64,000 bases of DNA from Clostridium sp. (GTDB lineage Bacteria > Bacillota > Clostridia > TANB77 > CAG-508), in contig JAHAKD010000006.1 in NCBI GenBank assembly GCA_018371855.1, forward strand, positions 62,001 through 126,000. Direction: 5' to 3'. This document shows positions 31,901-41,124 of the stretch, piece after piece. The translations under genes were made by a program, and so were the position numbers. Position 1 is the stretch's first letter, and the number at the start of each line of letters is the position of its first letter. The notes below the pieces were generated by a model. It made no database searches. It was not told the DNA's origin and was given only the letters and a program-made list of their open reading frames with translations.

Positions 31901-33589
31901 ATGATAAAAAAATGGGAATTTTATAATTCAGATGAAAAACTAGTAGATGAAATATGTGAAAGATATAATTTAAATAAAGTAATAGGAAAAATTATTGTTA
32001 ATAGACATGTTGTAAATGATGAAGATGTAAGAATATTTATAACACCTACAAGAGATGATTTTCATGATCCTTTTTTATTTAAAGGAATGGATATTGCAGT
32101 AGAAAGAATAATAAAAGCTATTAATAATAAAGAAAAAATTTTAATATATGGCGATTATGATGTAGATGGTATAACAAGTACTACTGTTCTTAAAAAATAT
32201 CTAATGGATAGGGGAATATCAGTAGATACATATATACCAAACAGATTACATGAGGGATATGGTTTAAATAAAAATGCTATAGATACAATAAAAGAAAGAA
32301 ATATAGATTTAATAATTACAGTAGATTGTGGAATTTCTGCAATAGAAGAAGTTGACTATGCGGTAAGCTTAGGAATGGATGTAATTGTTACAGACCATCA
32401 CGAAGTAGGAGAAAAACTTCCAAATGCACTTGCTGTAATCGATGCAAAAAGAAAAGACAATACATATCCTTTTAGATCTTTAGCAGGAGTAGGAGTTGTA
32501 TTTAAATTAATTCAAGCACTTTCTATAAAATTAGAAATTAAGCCAGAAGAGTATTTAAAATACTTAGATTTGGTATGTGTTGGAACAATATCGGATATAG
32601 TTCCACTAGAAGGTGAAAATAGAACTATAGCTAAACTTGGGTTAATGCTAATAAAAGTTACTAGAAATTTAGGATTACGAGAATTAATAAAAAGTTCAGG
32701 GTATAAAGAAATAGATTCTAATACAATTTCATTTGGTGTTGCACCTAGAATAAATGCTTGTGGAAGAATGGGACACGAAGAAGAATCATTAAAATTATTT
32801 TTAGCAGAAGATTTAGAAAGTGCAACCAAAATTACTAAAGAATTAAACGAATATAATACACTAAGACAAAGTACCGAAAAAGCAATTTATGAAGAAGCTG
32901 TACAGGAAATTGATAGAAATCATTTAGACGAAAAAAATTCAATAGTTTTAGGCGGAAAAGGTTGGCATCATGGTGTTATTGGAATTGTATCTTCAAAAGT
33001 AACAGATAAATATTATAAACCAAGTATATTATTAAGCTTTGAGGATGATATTGCTAAAGGATCAGGAAGAAGTGTACCAGGATTTGATTTGTATGAAGGA
33101 CTAACAAAATGTGAAGATTTACTAGAAAAATATGGTGGACATTCTATGGCAGTTGGCCTTACTCTGAAAAAGGAAAATCTTGAGAAATTTAAGGAAAGAT
33201 TTGAACAAATTGCTAAAGAGAAAAATATTAAAGAATTAGTACCGATAATTTATATTGATGATGAATTAAAATTAAAAGATATTAATATGGACTTGGTAAA
33301 AGGTCTAAGTATTTTAGAACCTTTTGGGGAAGCAAATAAAGTGCCATTATTTTTAATAAGAAATTTAAAAATAGATTCTATAAGAGCACTTTCAGAAGGA
33401 AGACATTTAAAACTTACATTAAGAGATGAAAATTTTGTAATTAATGCAATAGGATTTGAACTAGGATATTTAGCAGAGGAATATAGAATTGGAGATAGAA
33501 TAGATGTTGTTGGAACTTTAGAGATTAATAGTTTTAATGGATTTAGTTCTATACAAATAAATATGAAAGACATTAGAAAAAGCTATTAG
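31901..33589 (+). CDS. recJ: Single-stranded-DNA exonuclease RecJ
   Basis: 5'-3' ssDNA exonuclease used in recombination and mismatch repair. 562 residues. DHH domain: YGDYDVDGITSTTVL (about 84-98), ITVDCGISA, VTDHHEVGE; then APRINACGRMGH and the DHHA1 block KYGGHSMAVGLTL near residue 410; a C-terminal OB fold (IDVVGTLEINSFNGF). First gene of the recJ-relA-MBL-hisS group, with 16 bases or fewer between coding regions. An apt gene, often found between recJ and relA, is missing. Confidence 0.96.
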   Translation: MIKKWEFYNSDEKLVDEICERYNLNKVIGKIIVNRHVVNDEDVRIFITPTRDDFHDPFLFKGMDIAVERIIKAINNKEKILIYGDYDVDGITSTTVLKKYLMDRGISVDTYIPNRLHEGYGLNKNAIDTIKERNIDLIITVDCGISAIEEVDYAVSLGMDVIVTDHHEVGEKLPNALAVIDAKRKDNTYPFRSLAGVGVVFKLIQALSIKLEIKPEEYLKYLDLVCVGTISDIVPLEGENRTIAKLGLMLIKVTRNLGLRELIKSSGYKEIDSNTISFGVAPRINACGRMGHEEESLKLFLAEDLESATKITKELNEYNTLRQSTEKAIYEEAVQEIDRNHLDEKNSIVLGGKGWHHGVIGIVSSKVTDKYYKPSILLSFEDDIAKGSGRSVPGFDLYEGLTKCEDLLEKYGGHSMAVGLTLKKENLEKFKERFEQIAKEKNIKELVPIIYIDDELKLKDINMDLVKGLSILEPFGEANKVPLFLIRNLKIDSIRALSEGRHLKLTLRDENFVINAIGFELGYLAEEYRIGDRIDVVGTLEINSFNGFSSIQINMKDIRKSY

Positions 33590-33605
33590 ATAAGGGGGAA
33601 TGCTT

Positions 33606-35804
33606 ATGTCAGAAGTACAGAATAAATCAATAGAAGATATAATTAGTTTGGTAAAACAAAAAAAGAGATGGGCAGATACAAAGCTTATAATAAAAGCATA
33701 TAATTATGCAAAAGAAAAACATGGAACTCAATGTAGAAAATCTGGAGAGCCATATATAATTCACCCTGTTCAAGTAGCATACATTTTAGCAGATATTGGA
33801 TTAGATGAAGCTACAATTTGTGCTGCATTATTACATGATGTTGTTGAAGATACCGAAGTTACTCATGAAGATTTAGTAAGAGATTTTGGAGAGGAAATTG
33901 CAACTATGGTTGCAGGTGTTACTAAACTTGGAGAATTGAGATATCAAGCAAGTACAGAAGAGCGTCAAGTAGAAAATTACAGAAAAATGTTCCTTGCTAT
34001 GGGGAAAGATATTAGAGTAATAATAATAAAGTTAGCAGATAGATTGCATAATTTACGTACATTAAAATATTTAAGAAGAGATAGACAAATTGCTAATGCT
34101 AAAGAAACTATGGAATTATATGCTCCACTTGCAAATCGTTTAGGTATTTATTCATTAAAATGGGAATTAGAAGATTTAGCTTTTAAATATTTATATCCAG
34201 AAGAATATAGGGAATTAGTTGAAGGCATAGATAAGAAGAGAGAAGAAAGACTTCAATTTATAGAAAAGATAATGGACGATATTAGAGGACAATTAAAGAA
34301 ACAGAAAATAGAAGCAGAAGTTACAGGAAGAGCAAAGCACTTATACTCAATATATAGAAAAATGAAAAGAGACAATAAGACATTAGATCAAATTTATGAT
34401 TTATTTGCACTAAGAATATTAGTCAATTCTGTAAAAGACTGCTATGCTGCACTAGGGGTAGTTCATGAAATGTACAGTCCAATGCCAGGAAGATTTAAAG
34501 ATTATATAGCTGTACCAAAACCTAATATGTACCAATCTATACATACAACATTATTAGGAGAAAAGGGGACTCCATTCGAAGTGCAAATTCGTACATGGGA
34601 AATGCATAGAATTGCAGAATATGGTATAGCTGCACACTGGGCATATAAAGAAGCAAATTATGGTAAAAAAGGAAAACAAGTAGTTACAGTTACTAAAGAT
34701 AAGCTTGCATGGCTTAGAGAAACATTAGAGTGGCAACAAGATATGAAAGATCCACAAGAGTTTTTAAATACATTAAAAACAGAATTATTTGAGGATGAAG
34801 TATATGTTTTTACACCAAAGGGAAAAATACTAGTGTTACCACGAGATGCAACTCCTATAGACTTTGCATATAGCATTCATGAGGAAATCGGAAATCACAT
34901 GGTTGGTTGTAAAATAAATAGTAAAATGATGCCAATAATTACAAAATTGCAAAGTGGAGACATTGTAGAAATAATGACATCCGATTCACAAAAAGGACCT
35001 AGTAGAGACTGGCTTAAATTTATTAAAACAACAAAAGCAAAAAGCAAAATACAATCATGGTTTAAGAAAGAACAAAGGTCAGAAAATATAGAAAAAGGAA
35101 AAGATTTAATAGAAAAAGAAATAAAGAGAATTGGTATTAGTCATGATGAATTATTTAAACAAGATTACATAAATGCAGCATTAGATAGATATAAGTTTAA
35201 AAACTTAGAAGAGATGTATGCAAGTGTTGGATTTGGTGCAATATCACAAGTAAAAATTATATCTAGAATGTTAGAGGAATACAGAAAGAGCCATAAAGAA
35301 GAAAACATTGAACAAAAAATAGAAGAATTAACAAATAAAAGAAAAAATATAAAACCATCTAGTACAGGTGTTGTAGTAAAAGGAATAGATAATTGTTTAG
35401 TAAAACTTTCAAAATGTTGTAATCCAGTTCCAGGAGATAATATAATTGGATATATTACAAAAGGAAGAGGAGTTTCTGTACATAGAACAGATTGTGTAAA
35501 TGTAAAAGATTTATTAAAAGAAGAAGACAGAATTATAGATGTTTACTGGTATACAGAAAAAGCAGCATCATACAATGTAGATATTACTGTATATGCAAAT
35601 GATAGATCAGGTTTACTTGCAGAAGTAATTCAAGTTTTAAGTAATTTAAAAACAAAACTGATTGGGTTGAATTCTAAAGCAACAAAAGAACATATTGCTA
35701 CAATAGAGATATCAATAGAAGTAGAAAATATTGAAGAATTAAATAAAGTATTAAAAGAACTAAGAAAAGTAGATAGTGTATATGAGGTAACAAGAAAGAA
35801 ATAA
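33606..35804 (+). CDS. relA: Bifunctional (p)ppGpp synthetase/hydrolase
   Basis: Makes and degrades the stringent-response alarmone. 732 residues from ATG 33606, which is preferred over ATG 33600 because AAGGGGG then has a 7-base spacing. Domain order: HD hydrolase (AALLHDVVEDTEVT, about 77-90), synthetase (GRAKHLYSIYRKMKRDN, then GRFKDYIAVPKPNMYQSIHT; the RFKD loop marks the bifunctional class), TGS (VFTPKGKILVLPRDATPIDF), a CCNPVPGDNIIGY conserved-cysteine domain, and a C-terminal ACT domain. Confidence 0.96.
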   Translation: MSEVQNKSIEDIISLVKQKKRWADTKLIIKAYNYAKEKHGTQCRKSGEPYIIHPVQVAYILADIGLDEATICAALLHDVVEDTEVTHEDLVRDFGEEIATMVAGVTKLGELRYQASTEERQVENYRKMFLAMGKDIRVIIIKLADRLHNLRTLKYLRRDRQIANAKETMELYAPLANRLGIYSLKWELEDLAFKYLYPEEYRELVEGIDKKREERLQFIEKIMDDIRGQLKKQKIEAEVTGRAKHLYSIYRKMKRDNKTLDQIYDLFALRILVNSVKDCYAALGVVHEMYSPMPGRFKDYIAVPKPNMYQSIHTTLLGEKGTPFEVQIRTWEMHRIAEYGIAAHWAYKEANYGKKGKQVVTVTKDKLAWLRETLEWQQDMKDPQEFLNTLKTELFEDEVYVFTPKGKILVLPRDATPIDFAYSIHEEIGNHMVGCKINSKMMPIITKLQSGDIVEIMTSDSQKGPSRDWLKFIKTTKAKSKIQSWFKKEQRSENIEKGKDLIEKEIKRIGISHDELFKQDYINAALDRYKFKNLEEMYASVGFGAISQVKIISRMLEEYRKSHKEENIEQKIEELTNKRKNIKPSSTGVVVKGIDNCLVKLSKCCNPVPGDNIIGYITKGRGVSVHRTDCVNVKDLLKEEDRIIDVYWYTEKAASYNVDITVYANDRSGLLAEVIQVLSNLKTKLIGLNSKATKEHIATIEISIEVENIEELNKVLKELRKVDSVYEVTRKK

Positions 35805-35815
35805 AGGAGTTTTTT

Positions 35816-36463
35816 ATGATACTAAAAAGAATAAAAGTACAAATGAAATTTGTTGGTGAAACTAATTGCTATATAATAGTAGATGAAACTCAAAAAAAAG
35901 CAATGGTAATAGATCCAGCAGGAGAGGTGCCTAAAATTATAGAAATTTTAAACACATTAGGGGCAGAATTAGTATATATTTATTTAACTCATTGCCATGC
36001 TGATCATATAAATGGCGTAAATGAATTAAAAAAAGAAAAAGGAGGAAAAGTCCTTATTCACAGAAAAGGAAGAGAAAACTTAGAAAATAGAGTTCCCGTA
36101 CTTGCAGAATATATTGGGCTTCCTCCAATATATGTAAAAGAAGATAGTATTGTAGATGATGATGACATTTTACATGTTGGAGATTTAGAATTAAGAGTTA
36201 TTTATACCCCAGGACATACTGATGACGGAACATCTTTGTATTGTGAAAAAGAAGAAATGCTATTTTCAGGAGACACATTATTTAAAGGTGCTTGGGGAAG
36301 AGTAGATCTACCTACAAGTGATTTTGATTCTATTATGAATTCAATAATAAAGAAATTATTAATATTACCTGAAAATACAATAGTATATCCAGGACATGGA
36401 AAGCCAACTAGAATAGGGGACGAAAAACCAATTTATTTGGAAGCTAAACCAAATATAGATTAA
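35816..36463 (+). CDS. MBL-fold metallohydrolase, glyoxalase II-like
   Basis: 215 residues of the metallo-beta-lactamase superfamily. Metal motif THCHADHINGV (HxHxDH, about residues 59-69), IYTPGHTDDGT, FSGDTLF and YPGHGKPTRIG supply the remaining His and Asp ligands. Similar genes sit between relA and hisS in many Bacillota; the usual label is hydroxyacylglutathione hydrolase-like, but the substrate in low-glutathione Gram-positives is not known. Confidence 0.88.
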   Translation: MILKRIKVQMKFVGETNCYIIVDETQKKAMVIDPAGEVPKIIEILNTLGAELVYIYLTHCHADHINGVNELKKEKGGKVLIHRKGRENLENRVPVLAEYIGLPPIYVKEDSIVDDDDILHVGDLELRVIYTPGHTDDGTSLYCEKEEMLFSGDTLFKGAWGRVDLPTSDFDSIMNSIIKKLLILPENTIVYPGHGKPTRIGDEKPIYLEAKPNID

Positions 36464-36478
36464 CAAGGAGTGAATGAT

Positions 36479-37795
36479 ATGGAAAGGATAGAACCAAGAA
36501 CTTTATCTGGATTTATGGAATTATTACCAAATGAACAGATATTATTTAATCAAATGAAAGAAAAGATACAAAAAACATATGAAAAATTTGGATTTTTACC
36601 ATTAGATACACCAATAATTGAATCAGCAGAAGTATTACTTGCAAAAGCAGGTGGAGAAACAGAAAAACAAATATATAGATTTCAAAAAGGAGATAGTGAT
36701 TTAGCTTTAAGGTTTGACTTAACAGTTCCACTTGCTAAATATGTAGCAAAAAATTATGGTAGTTTAAGTTTTCCTTTTAGAAGATATCAAATAGGAAAAG
36801 TGTATAGAGGAGAACGTGCACAAAAAGGAAGATATAGAGAATTTTATCAATGTGATATAGATATAATTGGTGATGGAGAATTAGATTTAATAAATGATGC
36901 AGAAATTCCAAGTATTATTTATACACTTTTTAGAGAATTAGGTTTTGAAGATTTTACTATAAAAATAAATAATAGAAAAATCTTAAATGGTTTATTTGAA
37001 GGAGTAAATCAAAAAGAAAATGCTACAGAGATTTTAAGAATAATTGATAAAATAGAAAAAATAGGAAAAGAAGCAGTAATAGAAGAATTAAGAAAATTAG
37101 ATGTAAAAGAAGAGCAAATAAATTCTATTATGAATTTTATAGAAATAGAAGGAACTTCTGATGCAAAGTTAGAAAAACTAGAAAATCTAGGAATAGATAA
37201 TGAAACTTATAAAAAAGGTGTAGAAGAATTAAAAACAGTTATTAAAAATGTAAGATTATTTGGCGTACCAGAAGCTAACTTTAAAGTAGATTTAACAATT
37301 GCAAGAGGTTTAGATTATTATACTGGTACAGTATACGAAACATTTTTAAATGATTACAGAGAATTAGGAAGTGTATGTTCTGGAGGAAGGTATGAAAACT
37401 TAGCAGAATATTATACAGATAGAAGTTTACCAGGAGTAGGAATTTCAATTGGTCTTACTAGATTATTCTACAAACTAAATGAATTAAATATAATAAAAGC
37501 AGATAAAAAATCAATTTCTGATATTTTAATTATTCCAATTACAGAAAAATTAGAAGAACCAATAAAATTAGCTACAGAAATAAGAAAATTAGGAATAAAT
37601 ACAGAAATTTATTTGAATGACAAAAAATTAAAAGCTAAATTTAAATATGCAGATAAGCTAGAAATACCATATGTAATAGTTATTGGTGATGATGAGATAA
37701 ACTCAAATAAAATTAAGTTAAAAAGCATGAAAAATGGAGAAGAAAAAGAAATTAATATGGATGCAACAGAAATTGTAGCTAATATAAGAAATTAA
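36479..37795 (+). CDS. hisS: Histidyl-tRNA synthetase
   Basis: Charges tRNA-His. 438 residues from ATG 36479; an in-frame GTG at 36470 overlaps the ribosome site AAGGAG and is rejected. Class II motifs: motif 2 FRRYQIGKVYRGERAQKGRY (about 102-121), the His-specific loop ARGLDYYTGTVYE near residue 277, and motif 3 PGVGISIGLTRLFYKL. C-terminal anticodon-binding domain follows. Last gene of the recJ-relA-MBL-hisS group; followed by a composite GGGACGTTCC repeat. Confidence 0.96.
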   Translation: MERIEPRTLSGFMELLPNEQILFNQMKEKIQKTYEKFGFLPLDTPIIESAEVLLAKAGGETEKQIYRFQKGDSDLALRFDLTVPLAKYVAKNYGSLSFPFRRYQIGKVYRGERAQKGRYREFYQCDIDIIGDGELDLINDAEIPSIIYTLFRELGFEDFTIKINNRKILNGLFEGVNQKENATEILRIIDKIEKIGKEAVIEELRKLDVKEEQINSIMNFIEIEGTSDAKLEKLENLGIDNETYKKGVEELKTVIKNVRLFGVPEANFKVDLTIARGLDYYTGTVYETFLNDYRELGSVCSGGRYENLAEYYTDRSLPGVGISIGLTRLFYKLNELNIIKADKKSISDILIIPITEKLEEPIKLATEIRKLGINTEIYLNDKKLKAKFKYADKLEIPYVIVIGDDEINSNKIKLKSMKNGEEKEINMDATEIVANIRN

Positions 37796-37810
37796 CTATA
37801 TTAGTAAGTG

Positions 37811-37884
37811 TTTGGGACGTTCCTGGGATTTGGGGACGTTCCTTTTTTACCGTTCGGGATTTTTAGGAACGTCCCAAAATCCCG
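37811..37884. repeat. GGGACGTTCC hairpin family, locus 3 (composite)
   Basis: Two forward cores (GGGACGTTCC at 37814-37823, GGGGACGTTCC at 37832-37842) are followed by a complete copy in the opposite orientation, 37855-37884, with arms CGGGATTTT / AAAATCCCG around GGAACGTCCC. The most complex copy, between hisS and spoIIP. Confidence 0.85.
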
Positions 37885-37959
37885 AAATACTTGTCATATT
37901 TTTATAAAATTTGAATATATATATTTTAAGGATATATGGTGTACAAGGGTGAAAATTTT

Positions 37960-39066
37960 ATGGTAAATATGAAGGTGATAAAAGCAAAGAATGCTATTAT
38001 GGCTTTAGTTATAATAGCATTTTTGTTAATGACATTAATTAAAATAATATTAGTTGGAAAAGATAAAATAAAAGATTTATCTTTAATTCCAGTTATACAA
38101 GATACAATAATTTCTGCTAGTGGAAATTCACTAAAGGAATTTAAAAGTATAGATAGAGATAATACAGAGCAGATATTAAGTTCGGAACTACAAATGAGTA
38201 AGTTCATAAAATCTGATGAAGAACAGCTAGCAACTGAAAATACAATTCAAGTTCAAAACCAAACACAAGTGTCTACTGTCAGCGAGGAAGAACCACAAAC
38301 GGGATTACAAACAGAGGTAGTATCTGGTGGAAATATTAATGCTAAATATACAAATGAATATAATGGAGTGCAAATAAAAAATGAATCCAAATATGAATTG
38401 ACACAAGAAATGTTAACTCCAGATATAGAATTAGAAAACAAAAAAGATATTATTATTTACCATACACATACTTGCGAAAGTTATACACAAAGTACAGGTT
38501 TTGAATATACACCAAGTGGTAATTTTAGAACAACAGATTTAAACTTTTCTGTTGTAAGAGTTGGAAGAGAACTAAAAGATAGGCTAACAAATTATGGGTT
38601 TAATGTAATACATGATGAAACATATCATGACTATCCTGCATATAGTGGTTCATATAATAGATCTCTTACAAGCATAAAAAATGATTTAGCATCTAATCCA
38701 AACACACAAATTGTTATAGATTTACATAGAGATGCAGTTGGAGAAGCTGGTACATACGCACCCACAGTTAAAATTGGTGATGATTATGTCGCTCAAATAA
38801 TGTTTGTAATAGGAACAGATGGAGGAGGACTTACACATAGCCAGTGGGTACAAAATTTAAAATATGCAATAAAAATCGTAGAAAAGGGTAACGAACTATA
38901 TCCTGGTCTATTTAAGCCAATAATGGTAAGAAACTCTAGATATAACCAACATGTTGCAAAAGCTGCTACAATAATGGAAATAGGAGCAACTGGAAATACA
39001 ATGGATCAATGCTTAAATAGTATGAAATATCTAAGTAAAGTAATGGATGAGGCTTTAAACAAATAA
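37960..39066 (+). CDS. spoIIP: Stage II sporulation protein P
   Basis: Peptidoglycan amidase and endopeptidase that works with SpoIID and SpoIIM in forespore engulfment. 368 residues from ATG 37960 (AAGGGTG 8 bases upstream; the earlier ATG 37936 has too short a spacing). One N-terminal transmembrane helix (about 12-32), a Gln/Thr-rich linker, then the SpoIIP domain: IIIYHTHTCESYTQS, GRELKDRLTNYGFNVIHDET, and IVIDLHRDAVG near residue 265 with metal-binding His and Glu residues. Confidence 0.95.
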   Translation: MVNMKVIKAKNAIMALVIIAFLLMTLIKIILVGKDKIKDLSLIPVIQDTIISASGNSLKEFKSIDRDNTEQILSSELQMSKFIKSDEEQLATENTIQVQNQTQVSTVSEEEPQTGLQTEVVSGGNINAKYTNEYNGVQIKNESKYELTQEMLTPDIELENKKDIIIYHTHTCESYTQSTGFEYTPSGNFRTTDLNFSVVRVGRELKDRLTNYGFNVIHDETYHDYPAYSGSYNRSLTSIKNDLASNPNTQIVIDLHRDAVGEAGTYAPTVKIGDDYVAQIMFVIGTDGGGLTHSQWVQNLKYAIKIVEKGNELYPGLFKPIMVRNSRYNQHVAKAATIMEIGATGNTMDQCLNSMKYLSKVMDEALNK

Positions 39067-39089
39067 AAGAAAAAATGTTGAAAAATGTA

Positions 39090-39118
39090 TTGTTAAGGGA
39101 AATTTTTTATGATATAAT
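39090..39118 (+). promoter_or_regulatory. Promoter of pyk
   Basis: TTGTTA at 39090-39095 and TATAAT at 39113-39118, spacer 17. Confidence 0.65.
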
Positions 39119-39152
39119 ACCTTCCAGTGTCAAATTCTAGGAGGTAATTATT

Positions 39153-40607
39153 GTGAAAGAAAGAAATTTAAGAAAAACAAATATTGTATGTACAATAGGA
39201 CCAGCAGTAGAAAATAGAATGGATGAATTAATGAAAGCTGGAATGTCTATTGCAAGAATTAATTTTTCTCATGGAGATTTTGAGGAACAAAAAGACAAAA
39301 TTGAAAGATTTTTTGAAATAAGAAAAGAACTAGGTCTACCAGTTGCAATTATGCTAGACACAAAAGGACCAGAAATAAGAACAGCATTAAACAAAGCTGG
39401 AAGAGATGTAAAAGTACAATTAAAAGAAGGTCAAAAATTTACATTCTTCTATGAAGACAGATTAGGAGATGAAGAAGGTACTTCATTATCTTACAAAGAT
39501 TTATATAAAGATGTAAAACCAGGAAACTTAATTTTAATTGATGATGGAAAAATTCAAATAAGAGTAGACGAAATAAAAGATAAAGATATAGTAGGAACTG
39601 TATTAAATGATGGTGGTGCAGGATCAAGAAAAAGTATAAATGTACCAGGTGTTTCTATAAAAATACCATTCTTAAGCCCTAAAGATATAAACGACTTATC
39701 AAATGGAGCTAGAGTTGGATTTGATTATGTTTCTGCATCATTTGTAAGAAATAAAGAAGATGTAGCCCAAATGCGTAAAGTGTTAGACGATAATGGTGGA
39801 AAAGATGTTAAAATCTTAGCTAAAATCGAAAATCAAGAAGGAATAGATAATTTTGAAGAAATTTTAGCAGCTTGTGATGGTATAATGGTAGCTCGTGGTG
39901 ACATGGCTGTAGAAGTTCCATTCGAAGAAGTACCAGTTGTACAAAAAAGATTTATTAAGAGATGTAACGAAGAAGGAAAATTAGTAATAACAGCTACACA
40001 AATGTTAGAAAGTATGACAAACAACCCATTACCAACAAGAGCTGAAGTAAGTGACGTTGCAAACGCTATTTACGATAGAACAGGATGTATAATGCTTTCT
40101 GGAGAAACAGCAATGGGAGATTATCCATTAGAATGTGTTAATACAATGGTAAAAGTTGCTAAAAGTGTAGAACCAACAATTAATTATTGGAAGAGATTTA
40201 CAAAGAAAGATTGGAAAATAGAAGAAGCAGACATCGAATCACATGCAGCTTATACAACTTGTGTAACAGCTAGAGATATTAAAGCAGATGCTATAATCGA
40301 TTACACACATACAGGAAATTCTGCAACAAGATTATCAGGATATGGACCAGCTTGTCCAATATTTGCTATTACAGATTCAGAAAAAGTATACAATCAATTA
40401 GGACCAGTTTGGAATGTATACCCAATCTTAATTAAAGATGGAGCAGATATTGATGATACAATCGAAAAAGGTGTAGAAAAATTAATAGAATTAGGAAAAT
40501 TAGAAGAAGGAGATACAGCTGTTTTATGTGGAGGACCACAAATAATGATTAAAGAAAAATCAAAATATGCTGTTAATAAAACAGTTGGAGGTATCTTAAA
40601 AATATAA
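39153..40607 (+). CDS. pyk: Pyruvate kinase
   Basis: Last step of glycolysis, phosphoenolpyruvate plus ADP to pyruvate plus ATP. 484 residues, without the extra C-terminal PEP-utiliser domain of Bacillus-type enzymes. Start is GTG 39153 behind AGGAGG. Motifs: TNIVCTIGPA, MSIARINFSHGD, MLDTKGPEIRT, the active-site ILAKIENQEGIDNFEEI and MVARGDMAVEVPFEEVP, then ATQMLESM. A GGGACGTTCC hairpin with a T run serves as terminator. Confidence 0.97.
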   Translation: MKERNLRKTNIVCTIGPAVENRMDELMKAGMSIARINFSHGDFEEQKDKIERFFEIRKELGLPVAIMLDTKGPEIRTALNKAGRDVKVQLKEGQKFTFFYEDRLGDEEGTSLSYKDLYKDVKPGNLILIDDGKIQIRVDEIKDKDIVGTVLNDGGAGSRKSINVPGVSIKIPFLSPKDINDLSNGARVGFDYVSASFVRNKEDVAQMRKVLDDNGGKDVKILAKIENQEGIDNFEEILAACDGIMVARGDMAVEVPFEEVPVVQKRFIKRCNEEGKLVITATQMLESMTNNPLPTRAEVSDVANAIYDRTGCIMLSGETAMGDYPLECVNTMVKVAKSVEPTINYWKRFTKKDWKIEEADIESHAAYTTCVTARDIKADAIIDYTHTGNSATRLSGYGPACPIFAITDSEKVYNQLGPVWNVYPILIKDGADIDDTIEKGVEKLIELGKLEEGDTAVLCGGPQIMIKEKSKYAVNKTVGGILKI

Positions 40608-40609
40608 TC

Positions 40610-40649
40610 AATAGGGATTTAGGGACGTTCCTTAAATCCCTATTTTTGT
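40610..40649. repeat. GGGACGTTCC hairpin family, locus 4 (pyk terminator)
   Basis: AATAGGGATTTA / TAAATCCCTATT arms around GGGACGTTCC, then TTTTTG. It begins 3 bases after the pyk stop and has the form of a rho-independent terminator. Confidence 0.85.
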
Positions 40650-40776
40650 TGTTCTAGAAAAATATTCGTTTTTTCTGTAACTAGATACTTTTGTGTCAAT
40701 TATGAAGCAATTATGTACATGGGGGGAAGCTACTTTTCTATTATAGAATACCAAAAAACGTTTTCGAAACTAATAA

Positions 40777-40805
40777 TTTACATAAATAGAAAAATGTGTT
40801 ATAAT
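40777..40805 (+). promoter_or_regulatory. Promoter of the 40853 gene
   Basis: TTTACA at 40777-40782 and perfect TATAAT at 40800-40805, spacer 17. The rest of the 245-base gap after pyk shows no gene. Confidence 0.75.
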
Positions 40806-40852
40806 ATAATGTGTAACGGAGAAATACTTGAGGAAATAGGAGGATACATATC

Positions 40853-41092
40853 ATGCCAAAACATCATGAGAAAACAACATATGTTTCTGAGATAAGTGCG
40901 ATGATTGAAGCATTTATAAGGAAACCTCCGGAAAGTGTTGATTCTGATGAAGCGCTAAGCATCGAGGCGAAACTTTCTGACATTACAAAAGCAGTACGAG
41001 ATTTGCTTGAGGATGAAGAGTTGCCTGATGTACAAGATATGTTGAAAGCATATCGAGACCAAGTTAAAGAATTGACACAAGGACAGGCTTGA
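40853..41092 (+). CDS. Small acidic hypothetical protein
   Basis: 79 residues, family not recognised. Predicted all-helical and acidic (DEALSIEAKLSDITKAVRDL and LLEDEELPDVQDMLKAYRDQ), no membrane segment. Ribosome site AGGAGGA is good and a consensus promoter precedes it. Codons (GCG, CTC, CGA, ATC) are GC-richer than in the neighbours. Its stop codon lies in the loop of a GC-rich hairpin. Compact expression unit of possible foreign origin, like the gene at 19336. Confidence 0.6.
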   Translation: MPKHHEKTTYVSEISAMIEAFIRKPPESVDSDEALSIEAKLSDITKAVRDLLEDEELPDVQDMLKAYRDQVKELTQGQA

Positions 41093-41101
41093 AGCCTGTC
41101 C
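41081..41101 (+). terminator. GC-rich hairpin over the stop codon
   Basis: GGACAGGCT / AGCCTGTCC with the stop codon TGA as loop; no T run follows, so termination is uncertain. Confidence 0.5.
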
Positions 41102-41124
41102 TATCTATATATAAGGTGGTATTT

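Noticed and set aside
37810..37845. LexA box within GACGTTCC repeats
   Set aside because: The core shares GTTC with SOS boxes but lacks the paired GAAC half-site at the right distance.
40713..40895. 60-residue ORF before the 40853 gene
   Set aside because: It runs over the promoter and ribosome site of the real gene and has no plausible product.
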